Source of the DNA: Spongiactinospora rosea
GTDB lineage: Bacteria; Actinomycetota; Actinomycetes; Streptosporangiales; Streptosporangiaceae
Assembly: GCF_003315795.1 (NCBI RefSeq)
Contig: NZ_QMEY01000002.1
Coordinates: 186,001 to 250,000 of the forward strand
Reading direction: 5' to 3'
Length of the DNA stretch: 64,000 nt
Shown: positions 1 to 11,100 of the stretch, in pieces
Position numbering within the stretch: the first letter of the stretch is position 1
How the letters are laid out: every line of letters begins with the position of its first letter
Notes under the pieces: generated by a model
Told to the model about the DNA's origin: nothing
What the model saw: only the letters and a program-made list of their open reading frames with translations
Database searches by the model: none
Translations under genes and position numbers: made by a program

Positions 1-590
1 CAGTTCTCCTCCGGATCGATCCACATCTGCCGGTCGGTGTACTTGTTCCAGGTGTCGACGGCGTCCGGGCCGAGGTATTCGGCGGCGACCTTCCAGAACC
101 CGGAGTATTCCGCCGGCAGATTGAGCTGGGTGTTGCCGGCCTGCTGCGGCATGTGCGCCAGGACGTCACCCAGCTTCATGCGCAAAATGTCGAAGAACTC
201 GTCCCGCTCCAGCGGAATGTCCGCGCCGGTCCGCCGATCCTTCATCTCCGGCTTCCCCTTCGGGCGCATCATGTTGCGGAAGCTCTTGCCCAGGGACTGG
301 TAGCTCATGACGGAGAAAGTGAAGATCATCTGCTCCACCGGCGCTCCGACGATCGCGCGGACCGCGACGCGCTTGTCCTCGGGAATGGACTCGACATTGT
401 CGTTGTGCAGGCCCTCCGTCCCGTAGACGCCGTGGAACAGCCCCGCGAGACAGACGTGGTCCGCCGCCTGCATGTCCTGGAGGATGGTGCACGCCCGGAA
501 CATGTGGTTCATCAAGGTCTCGTCCTGGTGGGCGACTTTGTGCAGGCCCAGCCGGACCAGGTCGCCGCGATATTTTTCAGCGTCAAGCAT
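1..590 (-). CDS. DUF6817-like protein, 3' end outside window
   Basis: The 196 codons seen here are the N-terminal part of a protein whose end lies left of the window. The ATG at 588-590 is preceded by AAGGAG at a suitable distance. A stretch reading HVCLAGLFHGVYGTEGL resembles the DUF6817 family, small alpha-helical proteins of unknown reaction that recall HD-domain folds. That assignment rests on remembered motif similarity only. The gene starts 21 nt after the stop of the NRPS-PKS gene and on the same strand, so it is very probably the last visible gene of that operon. It may act in tailoring or self-protection of the product, but nothing in the sequence shows a specific reaction. No signal peptide or membrane segment is present. 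Confidence 0.6.
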   Translation of the reverse strand, partial: MLDAEKYRGDLVRLGLHKVAHQDETLMNHMFRACTILQDMQAADHVCLAGLFHGVYGTEGLHNDNVESIPEDKRVAVRAIVGAPVEQMIFTFSVMSYQSLGKSFRNMMRPKGKPEMKDRRTGADIPLERDEFFDILRMKLGDVLAHMPQQAGNTQLNLPAEYSGFWKVAAEYLGPDAVDTWNKYTDRQMWIDPEEN

Positions 591-611
591 GGCAAACTCC
601 TTGGATTCTTC

Positions 612-3600
612 TCACCGCTCTCGAACGGATACGCGTTGTGCGCGGATCTCATTCCAGGATCGCTGTCTCCGCGTTTCCTCCTTGCCCTCCCACAGATTTT
701 CCAGCGTTCGGTTGATGACGCTCACCTTCGTGTCCGGACGAGCGGAAAGAAGCTTGACCAGTTCGCCCAGGCAACGCGTCAGGCGCTGCACCGTGGATTC
801 GCTGAAGAGGCCGACCCGATAATCGATGCCGCCCTCCATGCCACCGTCGGCCGTGGTCATGAGCGTGAGCTTGATGTCGTGCACGGAAAGAAGGAACTCC
901 GCGTCGAGCTCCTCGGCGCGCACGCCGGGGATGTCCCACTCCGGCGGCGGGACGTCCTCCAGCAGGAACCAGGTACGGAAGACCGGTGCCGACTCGCCCG
1001 CGCGGCGGACCGGGTTGATCGCCTGCACGACGTGGTCGAAGGGCACGTCCTGGTTCGCGTACGCCTCCAGGGCCCTTTCGCGGACCTCCTTCAGCACGTC
1101 CGTGAAATCGGGATCGCCCGTGAAGCGGGTCCTGATGGCCAGGCTGTTGACGAGGAACCCGATCGTGTTCTCCAGTTGCGGGTGGGCGCGGTGGCCCGCC
1201 GGCACCCCCACGATGATGTCCCGCTGCCGGCACCACCACTGCAACAGCACCTTCCACGCGGCGAGGTACCCCATGAACGTGGAGGCGCGTTCGGCGGTGC
1301 AGACGCCCTTGAAGTCGGCGGCCACGGCGGGGTCGATCGCGAGGGCGGCACGAGCCCCCTCGATCACGTCGGAGCCGTCGAGCTGCCCATCGGTGGGAAG
1401 GGCCAGAACCGGCAGCGGTGCGGCGAGCCGGCTGCGCCAGAAGTCGATCTGCGGCTTGAAGTCGCCCGTGCCGGACTGCCCGGCCTCCCACACCGCGACG
1501 TCGGCGTAGCCGACGCCGGGGGCGGGAAGCGCGGACCGGCTCCCGTAGAGCGCGCTGATCTCGCGGACCATGATCGAGGTCGACCAGCCGTCCCAGACGA
1601 TGTGGTGCACCGAGACGATCAGGACATGCTCCTCGGGGGCGACCCGCAGCAGCCGGACACGGAAGTGCGGGCCGTTCGGCAGGTCGAAGGGGATGCGCGC
1701 CTCTTCGGCGATCACCTGCTCCACCGAGTCGCCGCCCAGGTCGGCGACCTGGAAGTCCAGCGGCCTGCCGCCGCCTGGGACCTGGCGGGGACCGCTCTCG
1801 TCCGCCTCGAAGGACATCGACAGCACCTCGTGCCGCTCGACGAAGGCCGCGAAGGCGCCGCGCAGGGCGGCGACGTCGAGCGGTCCGGAGAGCCGGAACG
1901 GCTGCACGAGGTTGTACGTGGTGTTGCCCGGCACGAGCTGGTCGTGGAACCAGAGGCGGGCCTGGGCGGCCGTCAGCGGCACCGGCCCCTCCCGATCCTG
2001 CCTGGCGACCGGCCCCGACACCGCGTGAGACTCGCCGTCGTGCCGCAGGCCCTCGATCACGGCGGCGATGCCCGCCAGCGTCGGGCTGTCGAAGAGCACC
2101 CGGATGGGGATCTCCAGGTCGAGTGCCTTGCGCAGGTGCACGACCGTGCGCATGGCCATCAGGGAGTCGCCGCCGAGCTCGAAGAAGTGGTCGTGCCGGC
2201 CGATCCGCTCGACCTGCAGCATCCCCGCCCATACCGAGGCGATGGTCTCCTCGATCGGGGTCGAGGGCGCTTCGTACGCCACCGTGTCCTCGAACACGCG
2301 CTCGGTCACGACGAGCGCCTTGCGGTCGACCTTGCCGTTCGCGGTCAGCGGCAGGGCCTCGATCTCGACGAAGGCGCTCGGCACCATGTACTCGGGCAGC
2401 CGCTCGCCGAGAAAGGCACGCAGGTCGGCCGGGAGCGGACGCCCGTCCTCCGGGACGACGAAGGCGACGATCCGCTTGGCGCCGCGAGGTTCGCCGTGGA
2501 CGGTGGCCACGGCGCTGCGGAGGTCCGGATGCCGCATCAGCGCCGTCTCGATCTCGCCCAGCTCGATCCGGTACCCCTGCACCTTGACCTGGAAGTCCTC
2601 GCGGCCGAGGAACTCGATGTCGCCGCTCGGCAGGAACCGGCCCAGGTCGCCCGTGCGGTAGAGGCGTTCGCCGGTCACGGGGTGGTGGATGAAAGCGGCG
2701 GCCGTGCGCTCCTCGTCGCGCAGATACCCCTCGGCCAGGCCGATGCCGCCGATGTACAGGTCACCGGGCACACCGGCCGGGCGGGGCTTGAGCGAATCGT
2801 CAAGGACGTGGAACGTCTGGTTACGCATCGGACGGCCGTACGGGATGCTCGGCCAGCCGGCGGGTACGTCGCCGACCGGGTAGAGGATCGACCAGATCGA
2901 CGCCTCCGTCGCACCGCCGAGGCTGACGATCTCCGGCTCGCCGAGAACCCGCCTGATCCGCTCCGGCAGGGTGACGGGGAACCAGTCGCCGCTCAGCATC
3001 ACCAGGCGGAGCGCCCGGCTGCTCTCCTCCTTCACGATCATGTGCTCGACGAGGAGCTCCATCAGCGCGGGCACCGAGTTCCACACGGTGACCCCGGCCC
3101 GTTCCGCCAGGCGGAGCCAGGCGGCGGGGTCGCGGTGCGAGGCCGCGTCCGGCACCACCACGGCACCGCCGGCGGACAGGGGGCCGAAGATGTCGTAGAC
3201 CGACAGGTCGAAGCTCAGTGACGACAACGCCAGCGTCCGGTCCCCCTCGCCGATGGCGAAGCGGTCGTTGACATCGACGACGGTGTTCAGGGCGCCGCGG
3301 TGGCTGATCATCACCCCCTTGGGCACACCGGTCGAGCCCGACGTGAAGATCACGTAGGCGAGGTCGCCCGGTTCGGTGGCGATCGGCCCGTCCGGGGGCG
3401 GGACCGGGCCGGACGGCAGCGCGTCCACGCGGAGCACCGTGCCGTCCGCTCCCAGCGCGGCGTCCATGCGCTCGGCCACCTGGGACTGGGTCAGGACCGC
3501 CCGCACCCGCCCGTGGCCGAGCAGGAACCGGATCCGCTCCTCGGGGAACTCGGCGTCCACGGGAAGGTAGGCCGCGCCGGAGGCCATGATTCCGAGGACC

Positions 3601-6600
3601 GCGGCGGACTGCTCCCAGCCTTTGTCCATGACCACGGCGACCAGGTCGTTCGGCCGGACGTCCAGGGCCTTGAGCCGCGCGGCGATCACATGGGCCCGGC
3701 CGGCCAGCTCGCCGTAGCTCAGCGTGCGGGTCCCGGTGATGACGGCCGGGCGGCCGGGCGTGCGCGCGGCGATGGCGAAGAACGGCTCGTGCAGCAGGCC
3801 CGCGGGCCGGTGGCCCGCGGTCTGGTTGTAGCTCTCCTGCAGGGCCCGGTCCTCGGCGGGCAGCAGGGACGGCAGCGCCTGGTCCCACCGCCCCTCGTCC
3901 GCGGCCAGCCGGCGCAGCATGTCCAGGGTCGCGCCGTGGATGGCGGCGACCAGCCCTTCCGGGAAGAGGTCGTCCACCGCGTCGATGTCCAGGACCAGGC
4001 GGCCCTCGGACTCGAAGACCTGGGCGTCGATCCACACCTGCGGCGTCTGGGAGATGCTGAAGATCTCCTCGCCCATCCCCGTGTCCTGCCCGTGGTCGAG
4101 GAAGAGGCTGGTGAACACCGCCGGCATCGCCGTGTCGGGGCGTACCCTCTTCAGCTCGCGCAGCACGCGAACACCGCTGAAGAGCCGGTGGTCGATGTCG
4201 GTGAGGAGCCGGTCCCGCACCGCGCGGGCGCGCTCGGCGAACGTGCCGCCGCCCGAGGCGTCGACTTCGAGCAGCGTCACCGAGGTGAAGTCGCCGACCA
4301 CGGCGTCCACGCCGGGGTGCAGCGGGAGCCGGTTCGCCATCGGCAGGTTGAGGGTGAACCGGCGGTTCTTGGACCAGGTCGCCATCGCCTCGCTGTAGGC
4401 CGCGATGCACAGCGCGGTGGGGGTGATCCCGCGCCGCGAGGCGGCCGCCTTGACCGGCTCCCAGTACCGCTCCTCCAGCGTCCCGTGCACCCGGCTGAAG
4501 CGGGGGGTGTCGATGTCGCCGGGGTCACGGGCCAGCGGCAGTTCGGGCGCCGGGGCGAAGTCCGGCACGCGTTCGCGCCAGTACGCCTCCGCACGGCGGT
4601 ACGGCTCGCTCTGCTCCAGGCTCTCCTCGGCCAGGACGTAGTCCCGGAAGGAGAGCTCCGGCTGGGGCGGCTCCCGATCCGGGTCCTGATAGAGGCCGGA
4701 AAGCTCGCGAAGCAGGAGATTCGAGCTCCTGGCGTCGGTGATCAGGCCGTCGATGCTGTAGTGCAGGCGGGTCCTGCCGCCGTCCATGACCGTGGCGCGC
4801 AGCTCGAACAACGGCCACCGCTCGGGCGCGAACACCTGGTGGGACATGGACTCGCGGGTGGAGTCGAGCGCCGCGCGCACCGCCTCGTCCGGCAGCCCGC
4901 GCACGTCCTGCGCCACGATGACGTAGTCGGGGACCTCGGGGAGGACGCGCTGTTCGCCGTGCGGCAGCACGATCGCGCGGAGCATGCCGTGGCGGCGGAT
5001 CAGCCGGCGGAAGGCGCGCTCCAGACGGCCCAGGTCCAGGTCGGCGACCTCGAACTCCTCGTAGCCGTGCATGCCGACGTTGCCGATGTCGAAGACGCCC
5101 GTGCGGCCGATCCAGTACGCCTGCTGGACGTCTGTGAGCGGGAAGGGCTCGGCCGCGTTGCCAGGGTCGGGGACGATGACCGGCAGGGCCGCCGGGCCGG
5201 CGCCCTTCTCCGCGCCACGGATCGCATCCGCCAGGCCACGGATCGTCGGGTGCTCGACAAAGGTACGCAGCGAGATCTCCACACCGAGCAGCGCGCGTAC
5301 CCGGGAGACGAGCTGAGCGGCCAGCAGCGAATGCCCGCCCAGCTCGAAGAACCCGTCATCCGGGCCGATGTCCTCGGCGCCGAGAAGGTCGGAGAAGATC
5401 GCCGCGATCTCCAGTTCCGCCGGATCGTCGTACACCGCCGCGCCCGCGTGCGGCTCCTCCGCGACGGGCTCCGCGGCATGCGGGGGTTCCGCGGCGTCGC
5501 GCTCGGGCGTCGCCGTCCGCCTGGACGGGCGCGGCGGGTCGATCCAGCAGCGCTCGCGTTCGAAGGGATAGCCGGGCAGGACGGTGCGGCGGGGTGTGAT
5601 CCCGCCGGTCAGCGCGTCCCAGTCGATCGCGACGCCCCGGCACCACAGCTCGCCCGCCGTTGTCAGCAGGTCCGTCCCGCCCACGGGCAGGCAGGCCACC
5701 GCGTCCGCCCCGGCCGCGCGGGCCAGCTTCGTCAGGACCTGGCCGGGACCCAGCTCGACGAGCGCGGCGCCGGTGCCGAGCGCGGTGCCCAGGCAGTCGC
5801 CGAAGCGCACCGTGGCGTGGATCTGCCGCGCCCAGTACCCGGGGCTCGTGGCGTCCTCGTCCGTGATCCAGTCACCGGTGACGTTCGACACGAACGGGAT
5901 GGACGGCGGCGAGAGCCGGATCCGCCCGGCCGCCTCCTCGAAAGCGGCCGCGGCGTCGTCCATCAGCCGCGAATGGAAGGCGTGGGAGGTGCGCAGGCGC
6001 TTGGAGACCACACCCCGGTCGGTGAGCCCGGCCTCGAAATCCGCGATCGCGTCGAAATGGCCGGCCACCACGCATTCGTGGGGGCCGTTGACGGCGGCGA
6101 GGTCCAGGCCGCCTTTCAGCAGTGGCACGACCTCGCCCTCCGGCAGCGGGACGGCCGTCATCGCACCGGCCGGCGCGCCCTGCATGAGCCGGCCGCGCGC
6201 GGCGACCAGGCCCAGCGCGTCCTCCAGCGACATCACCCCGCCGACGCAGGCCGTCACCAGCTCGCCGAGGCTGTGCCCGACCATGCCCGCGGGCCGCATG
6301 CCCCAGGACTCCGCGAGCCGGGCGAGCGCGTACTCCATGACGAACAGGGCCGGCTGCGCGAGAGCGGTCTGGTCGATCGCCCCTTCGTCGGCGGGCGGCG
6401 GCGCGCCGAAGCCCAGTACCGCCCGGACGTCGATGCCGGTCAGCGACAGCAGCATGGACGCGGCCCGGTCGGCCTCCGCCCGGAACACCGGCTCCTGCTC
6501 ATAGGCCACCCGGCCCATGCCCGTGCTCTGGGTGCCCTGACCGGGGAAGGCGAAGAGCACCTGGCGGTCGCCGTCCGTGGCGTGCCGCGCCTGGATGCCC

Positions 6601-8168
6601 ATGCTCAGCGCCTCGGCGGCCTCGCCCGCGCCGCTCGCGACCACGAAACCGCGATGCGGGAGCGCCCAGCGGCCACGTTGCAGGGTGTAGGCGACCTCTT
6701 CGAGGCGTTCGTCCGGGTTCGCCATGAGGTGGCCGGCGATATTGGCGGCGCTCTTCTCCAGCGCGGTCGGTGTCGCGGCGGAGATCGGCAGGATGTGCCT
6801 GGTTCGTTCCCCCTCCCCGGCCGCCGCGCGCGGGGGAGCCTCTTCGAGGACGACGTGCGCGTTGGTGCCGCCGATGCCGAACGAGCTGACGCCCGCGCGC
6901 AGCCGCTCCCCGCGCCACGGCGTCAGGGCCGCGTTGACGTGGAAGGGGCTGTCCTCCAGGCCGAGCCGCGGATTGGGCTCGCGGAAGTGCAACGAGGGCG
7001 GGAGCCGCCTCGCCTTCAGCGCGAGCACCGTCTTGATCAGCCCGGCCAGGCCGGCCGCCGTGTCGAGGTGCCCGACGTTCGTCTTCACCGAGCCGATCGC
7101 GCAGCGGCCCGCCGGACCCTCGCCGAAGACGCTCTTGAGCGCGGCGATCTCCACGGGATCGCCCAGCGGCGTACCGGTGCCGTGGGCCTCGACATAAGAG
7201 ATCGTGGACGGGTCCACGCCGGCGACGGCGAGCGCTTCGGCGATCACGTCGGCCTGCCCCTCGACGCTCGGGGCGGTGAAGCCGACCTTCCTGGCCCCGT
7301 CGTTGTTGACGGCCGAGCCGCGGATGACCGCGTGGATCACGTCACCGTCGGCCAGCGCCGCGTCGAGACGCTTGAGCACCACGACGGCGGCGCCGCTCCC
7401 CGCCACGGTGCCGTCCGCGGCGGCGTCGAACGCGCGGCAGTGGCCGTCGGACGACCTGATGCCGCCCTCCTCATGGAGATGACCCCGCCGCTGCGGGAGG
7501 ACGGTCGCGCCTCCCGCGAGCGCCACATCGCACTCGCCGTTGTTCAGGGCCTGACACGCCATGTGCACGGCGACGAGGGACGTCGAGCACCCGGTCTGGA
7601 CGCTCATGCTCGGCCCGCGCAGGTCCAGCTTGTAGGAGATGCGCGTCGGCACGAAGTCCTTGTCGTTGCCGATGGAGGTCTGGAACGCGCCCACGCGGGC
7701 CACCAGGTCATCGTTGGGCAGCAGGTTGCGGTGGAGATAGGCGCTCTCCCCCACGCCCGCGTACACACCCGTGACCGTGTCCGTCCCCGAAGGGCGGCCG
7801 GCGTGCTCCAGCGCCTCCCACGCGCACTCCAGCAGCAGGCGATGCTGGGGGTCGAGGAGCTGGGCCTCGCGGCGGGAGAAATCGAAGAACGCCGCGTCGA
7901 AGCCCGCCATGTCGGCCAGCACGCCGAGCCTGGGCACATAGCCGGGCCGTGCGGACTCTTCCGGCGGGACGCCGTCGGCCAGCAGTTCCTCATCGGTGAA
8001 GGTGGTGATCGACTCGACGCCGTCCCGCAGGTTCCGCCAGAAGCCGTCCAAGGTGTCCGCCCCGGGGAACCGCAGCGCCATCCCCACGATGGCCACCGCG
8101 CCCTCCGGCGCTCCGCTGTCGTCCGTGATCTCGTGTGTCATTCCTGTCTCCAAGGTGTCCGGCCTCAT
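612..8168 (-). CDS. Hybrid PKS-NRPS: KS-AT-ACP-Cy-A(Cys)-PCP-C
   Basis: This 2518-aa synthase extends a peptidyl chain with one malonate and then adds cysteine as a heterocycle. The KS (about 20-450) has its active Cys in QTGCSTS (about 193) plus HGTGT and NVGH histidines. The AT has GHSLGE (about 631) and HAFH (about 729), the malonyl-CoA signature. An ACP with GGHSL lies near 946. No KR, DH or ER lies between AT and ACP, so a beta-ketone should remain. The next domain begins FPLTDVQQAYWIGR (about 1009) and carries D-x4-D-x2-S (DGLITDARS, about 1138) and TPQVW, the hallmarks of a heterocyclisation domain. The A domain code reads D-L-Y-N-M-S-L-I-W-K, one residue from the cysteine code. A PCP (GGDSL, about 1999) and a condensation domain (HHIVWDG, about 2189) close the protein. 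Its ATG overlaps the upstream stop as ATGA, with GGAGGT before it; Met10 is a second possible start. No thioesterase or following A domain is visible. Confidence 0.93.
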   Translation of the reverse strand: MRPDTLETGMTHEITDDSGAPEGAVAIVGMALRFPGADTLDGFWRNLRDGVESITTFTDEELLADGVPPEESARPGYVPRLGVLADMAGFDAAFFDFSRREAQLLDPQHRLLLECAWEALEHAGRPSGTDTVTGVYAGVGESAYLHRNLLPNDDLVARVGAFQTSIGNDKDFVPTRISYKLDLRGPSMSVQTGCSTSLVAVHMACQALNNGECDVALAGGATVLPQRRGHLHEEGGIRSSDGHCRAFDAAADGTVAGSGAAVVVLKRLDAALADGDVIHAVIRGSAVNNDGARKVGFTAPSVEGQADVIAEALAVAGVDPSTISYVEAHGTGTPLGDPVEIAALKSVFGEGPAGRCAIGSVKTNVGHLDTAAGLAGLIKTVLALKARRLPPSLHFREPNPRLGLEDSPFHVNAALTPWRGERLRAGVSSFGIGGTNAHVVLEEAPPRAAAGEGERTRHILPISAATPTALEKSAANIAGHLMANPDERLEEVAYTLQRGRWALPHRGFVVASGAGEAAEALSMGIQARHATDGDRQVLFAFPGQGTQSTGMGRVAYEQEPVFRAEADRAASMLLSLTGIDVRAVLGFGAPPPADEGAIDQTALAQPALFVMEYALARLAESWGMRPAGMVGHSLGELVTACVGGVMSLEDALGLVAARGRLMQGAPAGAMTAVPLPEGEVVPLLKGGLDLAAVNGPHECVVAGHFDAIADFEAGLTDRGVVSKRLRTSHAFHSRLMDDAAAAFEEAAGRIRLSPPSIPFVSNVTGDWITDEDATSPGYWARQIHATVRFGDCLGTALGTGAALVELGPGQVLTKLARAAGADAVACLPVGGTDLLTTAGELWCRGVAIDWDALTGGITPRRTVLPGYPFERERCWIDPPRPSRRTATPERDAAEPPHAAEPVAEEPHAGAAVYDDPAELEIAAIFSDLLGAEDIGPDDGFFELGGHSLLAAQLVSRVRALLGVEISLRTFVEHPTIRGLADAIRGAEKGAGPAALPVIVPDPGNAAEPFPLTDVQQAYWIGRTGVFDIGNVGMHGYEEFEVADLDLGRLERAFRRLIRRHGMLRAIVLPHGEQRVLPEVPDYVIVAQDVRGLPDEAVRAALDSTRESMSHQVFAPERWPLFELRATVMDGGRTRLHYSIDGLITDARSSNLLLRELSGLYQDPDREPPQPELSFRDYVLAEESLEQSEPYRRAEAYWRERVPDFAPAPELPLARDPGDIDTPRFSRVHGTLEERYWEPVKAAASRRGITPTALCIAAYSEAMATWSKNRRFTLNLPMANRLPLHPGVDAVVGDFTSVTLLEVDASGGGTFAERARAVRDRLLTDIDHRLFSGVRVLRELKRVRPDTAMPAVFTSLFLDHGQDTGMGEEIFSISQTPQVWIDAQVFESEGRLVLDIDAVDDLFPEGLVAAIHGATLDMLRRLAADEGRWDQALPSLLPAEDRALQESYNQTAGHRPAGLLHEPFFAIAARTPGRPAVITGTRTLSYGELAGRAHVIAARLKALDVRPNDLVAVVMDKGWEQSAAVLGIMASGAAYLPVDAEFPEERIRFLLGHGRVRAVLTQSQVAERMDAALGADGTVLRVDALPSGPVPPPDGPIATEPGDLAYVIFTSGSTGVPKGVMISHRGALNTVVDVNDRFAIGEGDRTLALSSLSFDLSVYDIFGPLSAGGAVVVPDAASHRDPAAWLRLAERAGVTVWNSVPALMELLVEHMIVKEESSRALRLVMLSGDWFPVTLPERIRRVLGEPEIVSLGGATEASIWSILYPVGDVPAGWPSIPYGRPMRNQTFHVLDDSLKPRPAGVPGDLYIGGIGLAEGYLRDEERTAAAFIHHPVTGERLYRTGDLGRFLPSGDIEFLGREDFQVKVQGYRIELGEIETALMRHPDLRSAVATVHGEPRGAKRIVAFVVPEDGRPLPADLRAFLGERLPEYMVPSAFVEIEALPLTANGKVDRKALVVTERVFEDTVAYEAPSTPIEETIASVWAGMLQVERIGRHDHFFELGGDSLMAMRTVVHLRKALDLEIPIRVLFDSPTLAGIAAVIEGLRHDGESHAVSGPVARQDREGPVPLTAAQARLWFHDQLVPGNTTYNLVQPFRLSGPLDVAALRGAFAAFVERHEVLSMSFEADESGPRQVPGGGRPLDFQVADLGGDSVEQVIAEEARIPFDLPNGPHFRVRLLRVAPEEHVLIVSVHHIVWDGWSTSIMVREISALYGSRSALPAPGVGYADVAVWEAGQSGTGDFKPQIDFWRSRLAAPLPVLALPTDGQLDGSDVIEGARAALAIDPAVAADFKGVCTAERASTFMGYLAAWKVLLQWWCRQRDIIVGVPAGHRAHPQLENTIGFLVNSLAIRTRFTGDPDFTDVLKEVRERALEAYANQDVPFDHVVQAINPVRRAGESAPVFRTWFLLEDVPPPEWDIPGVRAEELDAEFLLSVHDIKLTLMTTADGGMEGGIDYRVGLFSESTVQRLTRCLGELVKLLSARPDTKVSVINRTLENLWEGKEETRRQRSWNEIRAQRVSVRER

Positions 8169-11100
8169 CGGGGAGACCTCCGCGGCGCCCCGGTACGCGA
8201 TCGCGCCTTCCGTGCGTCGGCCCGGCGACGCCCCGCGTCGCCGGCGGAGGAGCGCGCCTCATCGGCGGAGAGATGTCGTGCCAGGCTGCGGACGGTGGGG
8301 AACTGGAACAGGTCCGCCACGGGGATCGTCCGTCCGAGCAGTTCGGTGAGCCGGGCCTGCACCCGCAGGATGAGCAGCGAGTGCCCGCCGGCCTCGAAGA
8401 AGTTCTCGTCGGCGCCCACGTGATCGACCGCGAGCACCTCGGTCCAGACGGCCGCGACCCGGCGTTCCAGCTCCCCGGTCGGCGGGGTCCTCCGCCTCCC
8501 GGCGTCCGCCGGGGCGGGGAGCGCGCGCCGATCGATCTTGCCGCTGCCGCCGCGCGGCAGGCCGTCCATCAGGACGATCGCGGCCGGCACCATGTAGCCG
8601 GGCAGCCTCGCTTCAAGGTGTTCGCGCAGCTCGGCGACCGTAACGGGCGCGGACTCGGGCTCCCCGGGCCCGCTTCCGGCGAGCGCCGCGTAGCCGGCCA
8701 GCATCGGCTTGCCGGGAACGTCCTCGCGCAGGATCGCCACCGCCTCGCCGACCTGTGGATGCGCGGCCAGCGCCGCCTCGACCTCGCCGAGCTCGATGCG
8801 GAAGCCGCGCAGCTTGATCTGGTCGTCGTCGCGGCCGAGGAAGTGCAGCGTTCCCCCCGCGCCCGCCCGGACACGGTCGCCGGTGGCGTACATGCGCTCG
8901 CCCGGACGCCCCCACGGATCGGGCAGGAAGCTCTCTGCCGTGCGCGCGGGGTCTCCGAGATAGCCCTGGGCGACACCGGCACCGGCGAGGTAGAGGTGGC
9001 CGGGGACGCCCTGGGGCACCGGCCTGAGCAGTTCGTCCAGCACGTACGCGCGGACGCCGGGCAGCGGCCTGCCGATCGGCACTGTCGCCCCGCCGGACGC
9101 GTGCGCTTCGTCCGGCTCATGGACGGTGGCCGTGATGGTCGCCTCGGTCGGCCCGTACGCGTTCAGCCAGCGCACCCCCGGCGGCGAGGCGGCCCGCCAT
9201 TCGGCCAGCCGGCCCGCGTCCACCCGTTCGCTGCCCACCACCACGAGCCGCAGGTCCGGGCAGTCGGCCACCGGGTACCGGTCGAGCACCGCCACCCACT
9301 CGTGCCAGTACGACGCGGGGAGGTTGAGGACGGTCAGCCGCTCCCGGCGGGTCAGCTCGGTCAGCTCGGCGATGCCGGGTACCGGCCCTGCCGGGAGCAT
9401 GACCACGCATCCACCCCGGATCAGCGTGGCGAACAGCTCTTCCGCCGCCACGTCGAAGGTGACGGAGGCGAACTGCAGCGCTCGGTCCTCCGGGCCCATC
9501 CGGTAGCGATCCGCGAGGGCCTGGAGGGTGTGGGCCAGGTTGGCCTGGCTGACGCAGACGCCCTTGGGGGCGCCGGTCGTGCCCGAGGTGTAGAGCGCGT
9601 AGGCCGTCGCCATCGCGGGAACCTCGGGCCAGAGATCCGCGCCCGGTTCGTGTGCGGCCAAGGCGTCCTCGACGGCGACGACGGGCACCCCGCCGGTCGC
9701 GAGCCCGGCACCCGCCCGGGAGACCAGCACCAGCGCCGCCCCCGAGTCGGCGAGCACCCGCTCCAGCCGTGCCTGCGGCGTGGCGGCATCGACCGGCACG
9801 TAGCAGGCGCCGGCCTTCATGACACCGATCAACGCGACGGGCCACTCGGGGGAACGCTCCATCCGCACCACGACCGCATCCCCCGGCCTGACGCCACGGG
9901 CGCGCAGGTGAGCGCAGATCCGGTCCGAGCGGGCGGCCAGCTCGGCGTAGCTCAGCGACCGGCCTCCCTGGCTGACCGCCGTCCGCTCGCCCCAGCGGGC
10001 GGCCGCCGAGGCGAGGAGCCCCAGCAGGGTGGCCGGACCCGCGGCGGACGCCGACGCGCCGCCGCCCACCAGGGACTCGGTCTCGGCCTCGCCGAGCATC
10101 GAAAGAGCGGCCAGTCGCGCCTGCGGAGCGGCGAGAGCGGACTCCAGCAGGGCCACGAAATGCCCGGCCAGCCGCTCCACGGTGGCCCGCTCGAAGAGAT
10201 CGACGTCGTACTCGATCGCGCCGCGCAGAGCCCCCGACGCGAGCGACGCCTCATCCCAGACGAGGGTGAGATCGAACTTCGCCACCGGGCCGACCAGCTC
10301 ACGCACCGACAACGACAGGCCGGGTGCGACGGCCGCCCTCTCGGGTATGTCCTGCATCGACATCATCACCTGGAACAGGGGCGTCCGGCCCGGCTCGCGA
10401 GGGGGCCGCACGGCCTCCACCACCTGCTCGAACGGGACGTCCTGGTGCGCGAAGGCGTCCAGCGTGCCGTCTTTGACACCCGCGAGGAACTCGGCGAAGG
10501 TCAGGTGCTCGTCCCAGCGTGAGCGCAGCACCAGCGTGTTCACGAAGAACCCGACCAGTTCCTCCAGTTCCGGACGGCCCCTGCCCGACACCGGCGTGCC
10601 GACGCTGACGTCCCTGACCCCCGCGTAGCGGCCGAGCACCAGTTGGAAGACCGCGAGAAGGATCATGAAGCGGGTCGCGCCGAGCCGACGGCTCATCTCG
10701 CCCAGCCGGGCCGTCAGCTCGGCCGGCAGCCGCACGGGGACGGTGTCCCCGGCATGCCGGGGCGTGGCCGGGCGCGGACGGTCGGCGGGCAGGTCCAGGG
10801 CGGGCGGCGCACCGGCCAGGCGGTCCAGCCAGTACGCGAGCTGCTCGTCCCGCACGGGCCCGTCGAGAAGCGTCCGCTGCCATACGGCGTAGTCCGCGTA
10901 CTGGACCGGTAGCGGTGGCGGCGGTCCGGCCACGGCGCCGATCGCCTCCCGGTAGAGCGTCCCGAGGTCACGGATGAGCACCCCGACCGACCACCCGTCG
11001 GAGACGGCGTGGTGCATCGTCAGCAGCAGGACCGAGCGCCGCTCGCCGAGACGGAGCAGGCGGGTGCGGAAGAGCGGCCCGGCGGACAGGTCGAACGGCA

